Shown here: in pieces, positions 17,395 through 26,335 of the stretch
How positions within the stretch are numbered: position 1 is the first letter of the stretch
Layout: each line of letters begins with the position of its first letter
From: Oceanobacillus iheyensis HTE831
GTDB lineage: Bacteria > Bacillota > Bacilli > Bacillales > Amphibacillaceae
Direction of reading: 5' to 3'
DNA length: 64,000 nucleotides
Assembly: GCF_000011245.1 (NCBI RefSeq)
Contig: NC_004193.1
Location: 1,156,501 to 1,220,500, forward strand
The notes under the pieces: generated by a model
What the model was told of the DNA's origin: nothing
What the model saw: the letters and a program-made list of their open reading frames with translations, nothing else
Database searches by the model: none
Program-made: the position numbers and the translations under genes

Positions 17395-18267
17395 TTATTG
17401 TTCTTCGAATGGTTCAATATGAATAAGCGCGTGAGAAATTCGATGCTTATCATATAAATATTCTTCAATTCGATCGGTAATTTCATGACCTTGAGCAACT
17501 GTTAAATTAGGGTCTACATGGATGGTTATGTCGAGTAACTCTTGATTTCCATGGATTCTTCCTTTAATATCATCGACACGTAAAACAGAAGGATCTTTAT
17601 CTATTGTTTCTTTTATTTCTGTTAATTTTTCATCGTCGAATCCATCAGTTAATGTAATCGTAGAATCTTTAAAAATATCCCAAGCAGTCTTACAAATAAT
17701 AATACCCACAACTCCAGCAGTTAATGGATCTAACCAAAATAAACCGAATTGAGCCCCGATAATACCGATAAAAACCCCGATACTAACTAAAGCATCTGCT
17801 TTGTTATCCATAGCAGCTGCATATAAAGATCCGCTCTCAATTTTCCTCGATAACCGTAAGTTAAATCGATACACACATAACATAATACCTGCTGCAAAAA
17901 TGGCGGTCCAAGCTGTTAACATATCAGGCTGCGTGTAAGATGAATTGATTAGTTTTTGTCCAGCTTCGAAGATGACTTGGAGACCGATAAACATCATAAT
18001 GAATGCTGCAAATAAAGATGCAATGGTTTCTGCACGATAGTGACCATAACGATGAATATCATCGGGCGGTTTCCGAGCAATTTTAAGGCCGATCAGCACA
18101 GCAACAGAAGTGACAATATCTGTTAGATTATTTAACCCATCTGCTCGTAATCCATCTGAACTACCGATGGAAGCAATATATAGTTTTGATGAAGCGAGTA
18201 TCAGGTAAGCAATGATGCTTAGCCATGCACCTTTTTCACCTTGTTTTAAATGATCTGAACGATCCAT
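17395..18267 (-). CDS. mneS: cation diffusion facilitator, MneS-like manganese exporter
   Basis: CDF transporter of 290 residues. Six helices are followed by a C-terminal cytosolic domain (about 210-290). Transport-site residues appear in ADGLNNLTD (helix 2) and AAMDNKADALVS (helix 5), and HRYGHYRAET is the conserved inter-helix motif. Overall resemblance, recalled, is to B. subtilis YeaB (MneS), a manganese exporter; zinc or iron cannot be excluded. ATG 18267 is preferred because GGAGGA lies just before it and inside the longer 18285 extension. Confidence 0.8.
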   Translation of the reverse strand: MDRSDHLKQGEKGAWLSIIAYLILASSKLYIASIGSSDGLRADGLNNLTDIVTSVAVLIGLKIARKPPDDIHRYGHYRAETIASLFAAFIMMFIGLQVIFEAGQKLINSSYTQPDMLTAWTAIFAAGIMLCVYRFNLRLSRKIESGSLYAAAMDNKADALVSIGVFIGIIGAQFGLFWLDPLTAGVVGIIICKTAWDIFKDSTITLTDGFDDEKLTEIKETIDKDPSVLRVDDIKGRIHGNQELLDITIHVDPNLTVAQGHEITDRIEEYLYDKHRISHALIHIEPFEEQ

Positions 18268-18795
18268 TCTCTTATCCTCCAGCATGTAATAAAAATACTT
18301 ATTTATAGCTTATATAGTCTACCAAACCTTCTGCTGGTGGGTCTAGAGAAACAAACAAGCATATAGCCATAGGTCTTGAGAGTTCTAAAGGAAGTTTCCT
18401 TTATACAACATATGATTAGTTAAAAACAATTTTTCTTTAGTAATAGAATGAATTTCATAATAAAATATATTGTGTAAAATCCGAATGTTTACTATCTAAT
18501 TTTATTATGAAGCTTTTATTGATGCACCGGTTTTAGCTTATGTAAAAAGAAAGACACTATTCAAGTGAATTCTTCAAGCTCTTATTCTGAGAGGGAATCG
18601 CCTTATTCATCTTAATCAAATTCAAGTTATTATTAAAATACGAACGTTATTTTTAAGAAACAAATAAAATATTCGTTTTTAAATAAAGCTTAATAATGAT
18701 GAAATTGAATTCGTATCATAAAAATGTAAATAGGTGGTTGCAATTTTTTAGAATATTAAGGATAATGGTTAAAAGGAACAAAGGGGGCCTATTCC
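18268..18795. other. AT-rich intergenic region with possible coding remnant
   Basis: No gene of normal length. A palindrome AAAGGAAGTTTCCTTT lies near 18388. At about 18500-18568 a 22-codon frame bounded by stops reads like protein (contains EAFIDAPVLAYVKRK), followed in other frames by short hydrophobic stretches. It may be a decayed gene or chance. Confidence 0.3.
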
Positions 18796-19029
18796 ATGAG
18801 GAAGGCTAAAACAGTATATCGTATATTTCGCTATGCAGGAGAACCATTACAAGCTAAGCGTGAGATTTCATTTGAAACAAGCTTGATCTCAAGATTAATC
18901 TTAGATGAGCTATGCTTCACTTGGAATAAGACGAAGTTGGAAGAAGCCTTAAATAGCTCCATTGATCAAAGTAATGAACAATTGTTCTGGAAATTAAGTG
19001 AAGAGTACAAGCAGTATGTTTGGGAATAA
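18796..19029 (+). CDS. IDEAL-domain small protein
   Basis: 77 residues. The C-terminal half (LILDELCFTWNKTKLEEAL, then NSSIDQSNEQLFWKLSEEYKQY) fits the IDEAL domain pattern of Firmicutes, a short helical module usually found at protein C-termini. The N-terminal part (MRKAKTVYRIFRYAGEPL) is basic. AAGGGGGCC is upstream of the ATG and a terminator follows, so it is monocistronic. Function unknown. Confidence 0.7.
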   Translation: MRKAKTVYRIFRYAGEPLQAKREISFETSLISRLILDELCFTWNKTKLEEALNSSIDQSNEQLFWKLSEEYKQYVWE

Positions 19030-19042
19030 AAATAGTGATTAT

Positions 19043-19071
19043 GCCTTGCCTCAACAGGTAAGGCTTTTTTT
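19043..19071 (+). terminator. terminator of the IDEAL-domain gene
   Basis: GCCTTGCCT (19043-19051), loop CAAC, AGGTAAGGC (19056-19064), then seven T residues. Confidence 0.85.
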
Positions 19072-19192
19072 GAGAAGATAAGTAAAATTTCATAGTACAA
19101 AAGTTACTGTTTATTCCATACTGGATCGATTGGGGAGTGGATTATTTCTGGTTTTAGATTGTTCATTCAAAAAAAGAAATTGGAGGGAAAAA

Positions 19193-20659
19193 ATGAATAA
19201 TAAGAATTCTTTAGTGAAGAAAAAGTACATGATTATTTTTTACATACTATTATTTTCAATCCTGTTAGGAGTTGGAGCCGAACTCATTGTCGGAGCACCG
19301 ATCGCTAATATTTTAGCAATTTTTATAGGGGGATTAGTTGCTCTTGTCACTATTTGGCTGATAAATAGAAGTGAACGATATGCACACTTTATACCTTATA
19401 TCGTCATTATTGCTATATCAGGGGTAGCGCTAATTGTTATGATGAGTTCAGAATATGTAACAAATATGTTATTTATGTTTTATCTATTGGCTGTTTCTGC
19501 TTTATCACTCTCTATCCCAGCTTTAATTACTGGTGGTGTAGTTGGATTACTATTACTTAGCTATTTTGTGTTGGAAAAGGGTGAAGCTATAGGATTTGAT
19601 TCACGATCTATGGCAATAACAATTGTTTTCTATGCTTTAGTATTTATTGTTTTATTTATACAAGTAAAAATAGCACAAATGCTGCTGATAAATGCAGAAA
19701 AATCGCTAGAAGAAAGCAATAAGCTCTCGCACGATCAAATGGAACAATCTAAGTTAGTGAAAAACGGTGTTAGTCAAGTACATCAGGAAATGCAAGTAAT
19801 TGAAAAGGAAAGTCATTGGAACTTCCAATCCATGAAGGAAATGCGAGACGCGTTTAAAGAAATGAATGAAGCAACACAAGTTCAGTCACAAGCTGCTACA
19901 ACGATTTCTGAAACAACAGAACTGACAAATCAGCAAATTAAACTCATGATTGACCTATTTACGAAACTTAAGAATGATGGCCAAAACTTGGAAGCGTTGT
20001 CAAAATCCGGATCCGAATCTATCAGTGAATTAAATAAAATGATGAAAGGATTTCAACATTCTTTTAACAATTTATCAATAAATATGAAACAATTAGAGCG
20101 TACTATTAAAGAGAGTACTGAATTTATTACAGAAATCCAAAGTATTGCTTCACAAACAAATTTACTAGCATTAAATGCAAGTATTGAAGCAGCACGAGCT
20201 GGTGAATCAGGTAAAGGATTTGCAGTTGTGGCTGAAGAAATACGTAAACTTGCAGAGACATCAAAATCTACAGCGGAAAAAATTGAAGTTAATATGGAAG
20301 GAGTACAACAAGATGCTATTCACACACAACAAGAAGTGAAGCAAAATGGAGAACAGTTGGAACAAAGTATCGAACGAGTGAACAAAGCAAGTGACAACTT
20401 TGCAATAATATCCAAAGAAATTTTACAGTTTTTAGATTACACAACTGAATTACGTCATCGAGGTCATAATATCCAAACGTCTTCCATAGAGATAGATCAA
20501 TCACTAGACCAACTAGTTTCTATTATAGAAGAAAACACTGCTACTATGGAACAGATGGAAGCAACAGTCGAACAACAAGCAATACGGATGGGAGTTTTAA
20601 CAGAAGCAATTGAGGCGACAAATCAAGCTGCTGCGTCTTTAGAAAAGAAAAAAGTCTAA
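19193..20659 (+). CDS. methyl-accepting chemotaxis protein without periplasmic sensor
   Basis: 488 residues. The N-terminal half has about six membrane helices (residues about 10-165) rather than the usual two helices flanking a sensor domain. A long coiled coil follows, with the MCP hairpin tip [20 protein letters not shown] and [20 protein letters not shown]. No HAMP domain is obvious. The signal may be membrane-borne, such as ions or energy state (inference). The start is ATG 19193, which follows GGAGGG; the TTG at 19130 is a poorer choice. Confidence 0.85.
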   Translation: MNNKNSLVKKKYMIIFYILLFSILLGVGAELIVGAPIANILAIFIGGLVALVTIWLINRSERYAHFIPYIVIIAISGVALIVMMSSEYVTNMLFMFYLLAVSALSLSIPALITGGVVGLLLLSYFVLEKGEAIGFDSRSMAITIVFYALVFIVLFIQVKIAQMLLINAEKSLEESNKLSHDQMEQSKLVKNGVSQVHQEMQVIEKESHWNFQSMKEMRDAFKEMNEATQVQSQAATTISETTELTNQQIKLMIDLFTKLKNDGQNLEALSKSGSESISELNKMMKGFQHSFNNLSINMKQLERTIKESTEFITEIQSIASQTNLLALNASIEAARAGESGKGFAVVAEEIRKLAETSKSTAEKIEVNMEGVQQDAIHTQQEVKQNGEQLEQSIERVNKASDNFAIISKEILQFLDYTTELRHRGHNIQTSSIEIDQSLDQLVSIIEENTATMEQMEATVEQQAIRMGVLTEAIEATNQAAASLEKKKV

Positions 20660-20676
20660 TATTGGGGGGAGAATGA

Positions 20677-21987
20677 ATGGATGTAAAGAGTAGGAAAAAG
20701 ATTCAACGAAGCTGGATGATGTATGATTTTGGAAATTCAGCATTTGCCACAACCATTATGGCAGCAGTCCTACCGGTATATTATTCAACCGTTGCCGCGT
20801 CTGGATTAGATGACAATTTAGCGACTAGTTATTGGGGATATTCACAATCAATTTCCGTGTTAATCGTAGCAATTCTAGCACCAATTCTTGGTGCAATTAG
20901 TGATTTCTCGGCAGCAAAGAAAAAGTTTCTTCGTTTCTTTGCTTTTATGGGAATTATAGCTAGCTTATTAATGATGTTTGTTGGAGAAGGAGATTATATT
21001 CTTGCATCCCTACTATTCATCGTTGGTTCCATAGGCTTTTCAGGTGCTAATGTTTTCTATGATGGATTTTTACCAGAAATTGCTGAAAAAGATGAAATGG
21101 ATAAAGTCTCCTCTGGTGGATTTGCTTTTGGTTACATCGGTGGAGGAATTTTACTTGCCATCAATGTTGTTATGATACTAAAACCCGACTTATTCGGTCT
21201 ACCGAATACAGAGTGGGCTACAAGATTAGCTTTAGCTTCTGTAGGGGTCTGGTGGTTTATATTTGCTATACCATTATTAAAAAATATTAAAGAAGAAAAG
21301 AAGCAACAAGTTAGCAGAACGAAATCGTATGTAGCAATTGGATTCAACAGAGTAGGTAATACATTTCGCGAAATAAAACAATACAAACAATTAGCGATTT
21401 TTCTAATTGCGTTTTGGTTATATAACGACGGTATTTCAACGATCATTCGTATGGCAACAGTATATGGAAGTGAGATTGGAATTGCTCAAAATGATTTAAT
21501 TATCGCGTTATTAATTACACAATTTGTCGGCATACCATTTACTTTCTTCTTTGGGTGGTTAGCGACAAAAATTAATCCTAAAAATGCTCTATATATTACC
21601 TTGTTTACTTACCTTGGAATTGTAATTATCGGTTATTTTATGAATTCTGCACTTCATTTTTACTTATTGGCAATTATTGTAGGTATGGTACAAGGAGGAG
21701 CTCAATCCCTTAGCAGATCAATCTTTGGAAGAATGGTACCAGCCGGAAAACATGCTGAGTTTTTTGGTTTCTATGGCATCTCGTCAAAATTTGCCGCAGT
21801 CGTTGGACCATTTATGTTCGCTACCATTGGACATTTAACCGGCAATAGTAGACTTGGTATATTATCACTGATTTTCTTTTTTGTAGCAGGTATCATTTTA
21901 TTACGATTTGTGGATATCAATAAAGGTATTTTAGAAGCAAAAGAAGCATCTGACCCCAAAGATGATGTGATTATTAAAACGAAGTAA
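20677..21987 (+). CDS. UMF1-family (Atg22-like) MFS transporter
   Basis: 436 residues with about 12 membrane helices. The start SWMMYDFGNSAFATTIMAAV is typical of the UMF1 / Atg22-like branch of the major facilitator superfamily. Other family text is FYDGFLPEIAEKDEMDKVSS and GGAQSLSRSIFGRMVP. Bacterial members have no settled substrate; the yeast homologue exports amino acids from the vacuole. It begins 17 bp after the chemoreceptor gene with GGGGGGA upstream, so co-transcription is likely, and ends at a strong terminator. Confidence 0.85.
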   Translation: MDVKSRKKIQRSWMMYDFGNSAFATTIMAAVLPVYYSTVAASGLDDNLATSYWGYSQSISVLIVAILAPILGAISDFSAAKKKFLRFFAFMGIIASLLMMFVGEGDYILASLLFIVGSIGFSGANVFYDGFLPEIAEKDEMDKVSSGGFAFGYIGGGILLAINVVMILKPDLFGLPNTEWATRLALASVGVWWFIFAIPLLKNIKEEKKQQVSRTKSYVAIGFNRVGNTFREIKQYKQLAIFLIAFWLYNDGISTIIRMATVYGSEIGIAQNDLIIALLITQFVGIPFTFFFGWLATKINPKNALYITLFTYLGIVIIGYFMNSALHFYLLAIIVGMVQGGAQSLSRSIFGRMVPAGKHAEFFGFYGISSKFAAVVGPFMFATIGHLTGNSRLGILSLIFFFVAGIILLRFVDINKGILEAKEASDPKDDVIIKTK

Positions 21988-21988
21988 T

Positions 21989-22034
21989 AAAAAATCCCCT
22001 ATTGTAGGAAACGTTCCTATAATAGGGGATTTTT
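21989..22034. terminator. strong bidirectional terminator
   Basis: AAAAATCCCCTATT and AATAGGGGATTTTT flank an inner TAGGAA/TTCCTA stem. It serves the MFS gene and perhaps the convergent spsL. Confidence 0.9.
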
Positions 22035-22073
22035 ATGAAGAGAATTATCATTCAGTCCATTTATGCATCTTAT

Positions 22074-22529
22074 TTATTTGAAAGTAGTGTTCCAATTGAA
22101 ATTAATTTCTGGGTCATTCCAAGCTAACCGTTTTTCATCAGGATCATTTTTATTATAAGATTTAGTCGTAAAATAAATGATTGTGGCTGGTTTACTTCCT
22201 AAAACTCTGTAGCCGTGAGCAATCCCCTTTGGTATTAGTAATAAGATAGGATTGTGCTCTCCCATATAGATGACATCTGTTCTGCCAGTAGTATTTGTAT
22301 TTTTTCTCAAGTCGTATAGAACGACTTGAGCGTTTCCTGAGGCAAAATACCATAAATCATCTTGTTTTTCATGATAGTGGAATGCTTTAATCACACCAGG
22401 ATAACTCATGGAAATAGTTGCCTGACCGAAATGCGATAATAAATGTTCATCGTCTCTTACTAATTCAGCTAGATATCCGCGATCGTCACAGTGTTTTTCT
22501 ATTCGTTTTATCTGTACACCTTCAATCAA
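22074..22529 (-). CDS. spsL: SpsL-like dTDP-4-dehydrorhamnose 3,5-epimerase family protein
   Basis: Cupin-fold sugar epimerase-like protein of 151 residues, shorter than canonical RmlC (about 180). It has the RmlC-like DDRGYLAEL near residue 15 and the His-containing VIKAFHYHEKQDDLWYFASG (about 46-65), followed by IPKGIAHGYRVL. Third gene of the spore-coat polysaccharide cluster, 6 bp after spsK, matching B. subtilis SpsL in size. It would act on a dTDP-6-deoxy-4-keto sugar on the way to rhamnose. Confidence 0.8.
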   Translation of the reverse strand: MIEGVQIKRIEKHCDDRGYLAELVRDDEHLLSHFGQATISMSYPGVIKAFHYHEKQDDLWYFASGNAQVVLYDLRKNTNTTGRTDVIYMGEHNPILLLIPKGIAHGYRVLGSKPATIIYFTTKSYNKNDPDEKRLAWNDPEINFNWNTTFK

Positions 22530-22535
22530 ATATAT

Positions 22536-23372
22536 CTACTCCTTATTAATAAAGTTACAAAGGGCTTCTTTCCAAAAACGAGGGAGTTTAGTTCCAGAGG
22601 ATTTCAGCTTATTCATACTTAAAACAGAGTAACTCGGTCTCTTTGCTAGAGTTTTATATTCCTTAGACGTAACAGGTGTAATTAAAGTTGGGTCAGTTCC
22701 GCATTCCTCATAAATTGTTTGTGCAAAGGAGTACCAACTACAAATACCATCATTTCGTATATGGTAAATACCAAAAGGAAGTTGCAGCAATGGTATGCAA
22801 GCTTCAACTAAATCATAGGTATAGGTCGGACTCCCAATTTGATCATTGATAACTTTTAATGGTTTTCTTTTGTAGGCATTTTTTTTAATCGTATTAACAA
22901 AGTTATTTTCGCCATCCCCAAACAACCATGATGTTCGTATAATATAACTCTCTGGTAATGTTTGTAGAATAAACTCCTCTGCTAGCCACTTACTTAAACC
23001 ATAATTATTTTTGGGATTTGGACGATCGGATTCAATATAAGGGGTGTTTTTTTCTCCATCAAATACGTAATCAGAACTAAAAAAAACAAGCTTTGCTCCG
23101 TATTTTTTACAAGCACGAGCAAGATGTAATGTCCCAATCGCATTTACTTGTAGAGCAAGAATTGGGTGTTTTTCGCTAAGATCAACTGCTGTATATGCAG
23201 CAGTATGGATAACGTAGTCTGGTTGAAAGGATTGTATTTGTTGTTCAATTTTAATTGGATCGGTTATATCCATCTCTTTTTTTGAGAGGCGCTTTATGTT
23301 AATACCAAGACCTAACTTGGAAATGAACGCTTTCCCAAGTTGACCCTCACAACCTGTAATCAGAAATCTCAT
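22536..23372 (-). CDS. spsK: dTDP-4-dehydrorhamnose reductase (SpsK)
   Basis: Extended SDR/RmlD family, 278 residues. The Rossmann motif is FLITGCEGQLG (3-13); DYVIHTAAYTAVD and FFSSDYVFDG precede the YGLSKWLAE catalytic Tyr-x3-Lys. It reduces dTDP-4-keto-rhamnose to dTDP-rhamnose. I chose ATG 23372 because the Rossmann strand begins right after it; a TTG at 23384 with a weak upstream site is possible. It lies 32 bp after spsI with no spsJ between them. Confidence 0.85.
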   Translation of the reverse strand: MRFLITGCEGQLGKAFISKLGLGINIKRLSKKEMDITDPIKIEQQIQSFQPDYVIHTAAYTAVDLSEKHPILALQVNAIGTLHLARACKKYGAKLVFFSSDYVFDGEKNTPYIESDRPNPKNNYGLSKWLAEEFILQTLPESYIIRTSWLFGDGENNFVNTIKKNAYKRKPLKVINDQIGSPTYTYDLVEACIPLLQLPFGIYHIRNDGICSWYSFAQTIYEECGTDPTLITPVTSKEYKTLAKRPSYSVLSMNKLKSSGTKLPRFWKEALCNFINKE

Positions 23373-23404
23373 TGTAAACCACAACCATTTCCATTTGGAG
23401 ATTA

Positions 23405-24124
23405 CTATTCGTTTTTAAGAATAATTTGATTTGCTTGAAAGATGGAATCATATGTCCCAGCGTCGATCCACCAATTCGGTAATACATCAAAAGTAAGTTT
23501 GCTCTTTTGTAAGTATAAATTGTTCACATCTGTAATCTCTAACTCTCCTCGAGAAGAAGGAGTAATTTGTTTTATAAATTCAAAAACTTCCGTACCGTAC
23601 ATATAAATTCCTGTGACACAATAATTAGAAGAAGAATCACTTGGTTTTTCTTCAATGGATAATATATTTTTTTGAGACTTATCAAATGTAGCAATTCCAT
23701 ATCGATTAGGATCCGAAACGGTTTTCAACAAAATTTTGGCTCCGGTGCTTTGCTTCTCATATGACTGGACATAAGGAATTAAGGAATCATGAAATATATT
23801 GTCACCCAGTATAACCGTTAATTTATCACTGCCAACAAATGTTTTACTAAGTAATATTGCGTCTGGTATACCGATAGCCTGCTGCTGTGCTTCGAAGTGA
23901 ATACGTACACCTAAGTCTCTTCCGTCACCTAATAATTCTCGAAAAAGTGGTATATCTTGTTGATTGGTAGTGATTAAAATTTCTGTTATATCAACTTCGC
24001 GTAATTTAAATATCGGATAGTAAATCATTGGATATTTACCTATAGGAATCAAATGTTTATTTATCACTTTTGTAAGAGGGTGAAGTCTGGTTCCTTTTCC
24101 TCTGGCAAGTATCATGCCCTTCAT
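23405..24124 (-). CDS. spsI: glucose-1-phosphate thymidylyltransferase (SpsI)
   Basis: Nucleotidyltransferase of 239 residues, the short SpsI type rather than the 290-residue RmlA. The nucleotide-binding start MKGMILARGKGTRLHPLT is followed by HLIPIGKYPMIYYP and the catalytic VILGDNIFHDS. It makes dTDP-glucose. The glycine-rich loop reads ARGKGTR where GGSGTR is more usual; the essential GTR is kept. First gene of spsI-spsK-spsL. The region upstream is filled by repeats A3 and A4. Confidence 0.87.
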   Translation of the reverse strand: MKGMILARGKGTRLHPLTKVINKHLIPIGKYPMIYYPIFKLREVDITEILITTNQQDIPLFRELLGDGRDLGVRIHFEAQQQAIGIPDAILLSKTFVGSDKLTVILGDNIFHDSLIPYVQSYEKQSTGAKILLKTVSDPNRYGIATFDKSQKNILSIEEKPSDSSSNYCVTGIYMYGTEVFEFIKQITPSSRGELEITDVNNLYLQKSKLTFDVLPNWWIDAGTYDSIFQANQIILKNE

Positions 24125-24149
24125 TTTGTATTACACTCCCGCCTCAGTT

Positions 24150-24327
24150 GTATAGGAAATTGAAAAATTTAAAGATGTGGATAAACATACTAAGTTAATT
24201 AGTCACGTCCAGCGCAAACGCCCCGAAAATAGGCGACTACACGAGGTCGCCCGCCTGTCAACGTTGCCCCAGGACGGGGGGGTTCTTAGTCGGATTTCCT
24301 TAAAATTGCCGCTTGCGCTTTTGTTCT
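24150..24327 (+). repeat. intergenic repeat family A, copy 3 (divergent)
   Basis: Shares the start (TATAGGAAATTGAAAAATTT), GTGGATAAAC, CACGTCCAGCGC and the end GCTTGCGCTTTTGTTCT with other copies. Its middle is different: GACTACACGAGGTCGCCC and CGTTGCCCCAGGACGGGG. Confidence 0.8.
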
Positions 24328-24328
24328 T

Positions 24329-24536
24329 GTCTAGGAAATTATAAAATTTTGGAGCTGTGGATAAACAACTAAGTTAATTAGCCACGTCCAGCTCCAACGC
24401 CCATCACCTATTGTCCTTCCGGAGACCTCCTTACGATAAGTCAACATCGATTCGCATACGCTTATCGTGTTTCCTTTATCTCATACGGTCCCGTCCAGGA
24501 CATACGGTGATAAACGGGCGCTTGCGCTTTTGTTCT
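24329..24536 (+). repeat. intergenic repeat family A, copy 4
   Basis: Starts one base after copy 3 in the same orientation. It matches copies 1 and 2 at both ends but lacks the GGCATAGTCGCAC hairpin module and the AAGAAATAAAGAAGTTCGAC block. Confidence 0.85.
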
Positions 24537-24660
24537 ATCCTATGCATTTAATAAATGCTCCGTTCTTGCCTAAATTACTTGAAATTAGTCTGAGACCTAT
24601 TCGTATCTGCTTGGTTAGTAATACAATATAGTACTTGTGTAATGGTTAAGGAGGCTAATC

Positions 24661-26256
24661 ATGGTTTCACAGAATTTAATAAAAGACTATTTTACGTATG
24701 AGTTTTGGGTGAAAGCTGAGAAAAGTACCAGTAAAAACACTCGTTTTTTGATTTTACCGAAGAATATAAATCGAGCAACGGATTTAACTGGAATTGGTAT
24801 AGCAGTAAGTTTCAATAATATACAAGTCCTGGAAACAGGTGCAAAATTTAGCCCAATCATTGAAGTACATCGTGATTTAAACTATTGGACTCATATCGCT
24901 GTTGTCTATCAAAACAAAGAAATTTATCTATATATTAATAGCAACTTAGTAAAGCGTATAGTAAGTAAAAAAGAGTTAGTTCTCTTCGTACCTCAAAGTG
25001 TGAATAGAAATAATTTTGCGGGAAGTATCCGTGGGTTACGAATATGGAGTTATTCACGTAATGCGAGTGAAATCAAATCGTTTATGAATCAGCTATTGCC
25101 ATCGGATGAAAAAGGATTGGTATTTAATTATCATGGTGATATTAGAAATAGGGTAATTACGAAAACAAGAAATACCATCAAGAAGAAAAACAACAAAAAA
25201 GATACAAAGATAATCGCCTTATATTTACCGCAATTTCATGAAATAAAAGAAAATAACAATTGGTGGGGGAAAGGTTTTACAGAATGGTCAAATACAAAAA
25301 AAGCCAAACCATTATTTCACAATCACTACCAACCTCGAGAACCCTACAGAGACTTTTATTATGACCTTACTAATCCAGGTGTAAGAGCGTGGCAAGCAAA
25401 ACTTGCCAAACAGTATGGAATTTTTGGCTTCTGTTATTATCATTATTGGTTTAAAGGTAGAAGGTTGTTAGAAAGGCCATTTAATGAAGTGTTAGCTAGT
25501 GGTAAGCCAGATTTTCCATTTTGTTTGTCTTGGGCTAATGAGCCATGGACTCGGAACTGGAATGGAGGATCTAGAAATGTTTTGATGCCTGAGGATTATG
25601 GAGAAAAAAGAGATTGGAAAGAGCATTTTAACTATCTTATCAAGGCATTTAAAGACAAAAGGTATATTCGAGTGAATAACAAACCATTATTCGTTATATA
25701 TCGTCCTGAAACAATACCGAATTTAATTGATATGATGGATTATTGGGAGGAACTTGCGATACAACATGGATTAGAAGGAATTTACTTTGTTCAAACGTTT
25801 AACGGTTTTCGACCACTATCACCAATAAATAGATTCGATGCTGCCGTAGAGTTTGAGCCACACTTTACGCTAGCACATGGAAAAGACAATAATTTTTGGA
25901 AATTGGTTAATGGTTATAATGGTAAAGCAAAATATTTAGATTACGATCGTATTTGGGAAAGTATTTTAAGCAGAAATAATAAACAGCACAAGAAAGTATT
26001 TTTAGGAGCATTCACCGATTGGGATAATACTGCCCGAATGCAGTCATCTGGAACCATATATCACGGTGCAACACCAGCAAAGTTCAAAAATTATTTAAGT
26101 CGTCAAATTGATAGAGCAAATAATGTCTACGATAGTGAATTTTTATTTATTAATGCATGGAATGAGTGGGCAGAAGGTGCTTATCTCGAGCCAGATAAAA
26201 AATTCAAATATGGCTATTTAGAAGCTGTAAGAGACGCTTTAAAGATGAATCGCTAA
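24661..26256 (+). CDS. LamG-like domain fused to WbsX/GH99-like domain
   Basis: 531 residues. Residues about 10-160 look like a concanavalin/LamG fold (YFTYEFWVKAEK, YWTHIAVVYQNKEIYLYING-type text, GSIRGLRIWSYSRNASEI). From about 180 the WbsX (glycosyltransferase/GH99-like) domain begins: IALYLPQFHEIKENNNWWG, GFTEW, FCYYHYWFKGRRLLERPF, LSWANEPWTRNW and FINAWNEWAEGAYLEPD. WbsX domains occur in polysaccharide clusters. No signal peptide, so it may work in the cytosol. AAGGAGG precedes the ATG. Divergent from spsIKL, which suggests a role in the same surface glycan. Confidence 0.8.
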   Translation: MVSQNLIKDYFTYEFWVKAEKSTSKNTRFLILPKNINRATDLTGIGIAVSFNNIQVLETGAKFSPIIEVHRDLNYWTHIAVVYQNKEIYLYINSNLVKRIVSKKELVLFVPQSVNRNNFAGSIRGLRIWSYSRNASEIKSFMNQLLPSDEKGLVFNYHGDIRNRVITKTRNTIKKKNNKKDTKIIALYLPQFHEIKENNNWWGKGFTEWSNTKKAKPLFHNHYQPREPYRDFYYDLTNPGVRAWQAKLAKQYGIFGFCYYHYWFKGRRLLERPFNEVLASGKPDFPFCLSWANEPWTRNWNGGSRNVLMPEDYGEKRDWKEHFNYLIKAFKDKRYIRVNNKPLFVIYRPETIPNLIDMMDYWEELAIQHGLEGIYFVQTFNGFRPLSPINRFDAAVEFEPHFTLAHGKDNNFWKLVNGYNGKAKYLDYDRIWESILSRNNKQHKKVFLGAFTDWDNTARMQSSGTIYHGATPAKFKNYLSRQIDRANNVYDSEFLFINAWNEWAEGAYLEPDKKFKYGYLEAVRDALKMNR

Positions 26257-26335
26257 GCGTAGATTAAAAAGAAGAGCAGATATTATATGTAAAAAGCTTA
26301 AGGGAACATATTTTATCTGCTTGTTTTTCTATGAT

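Noticed and set aside
24125..26260. Recent genomic island carrying the WbsX gene
   Set aside because: Repeats flank one side only, no integrase or tRNA is present, and base composition looks like the neighbours.
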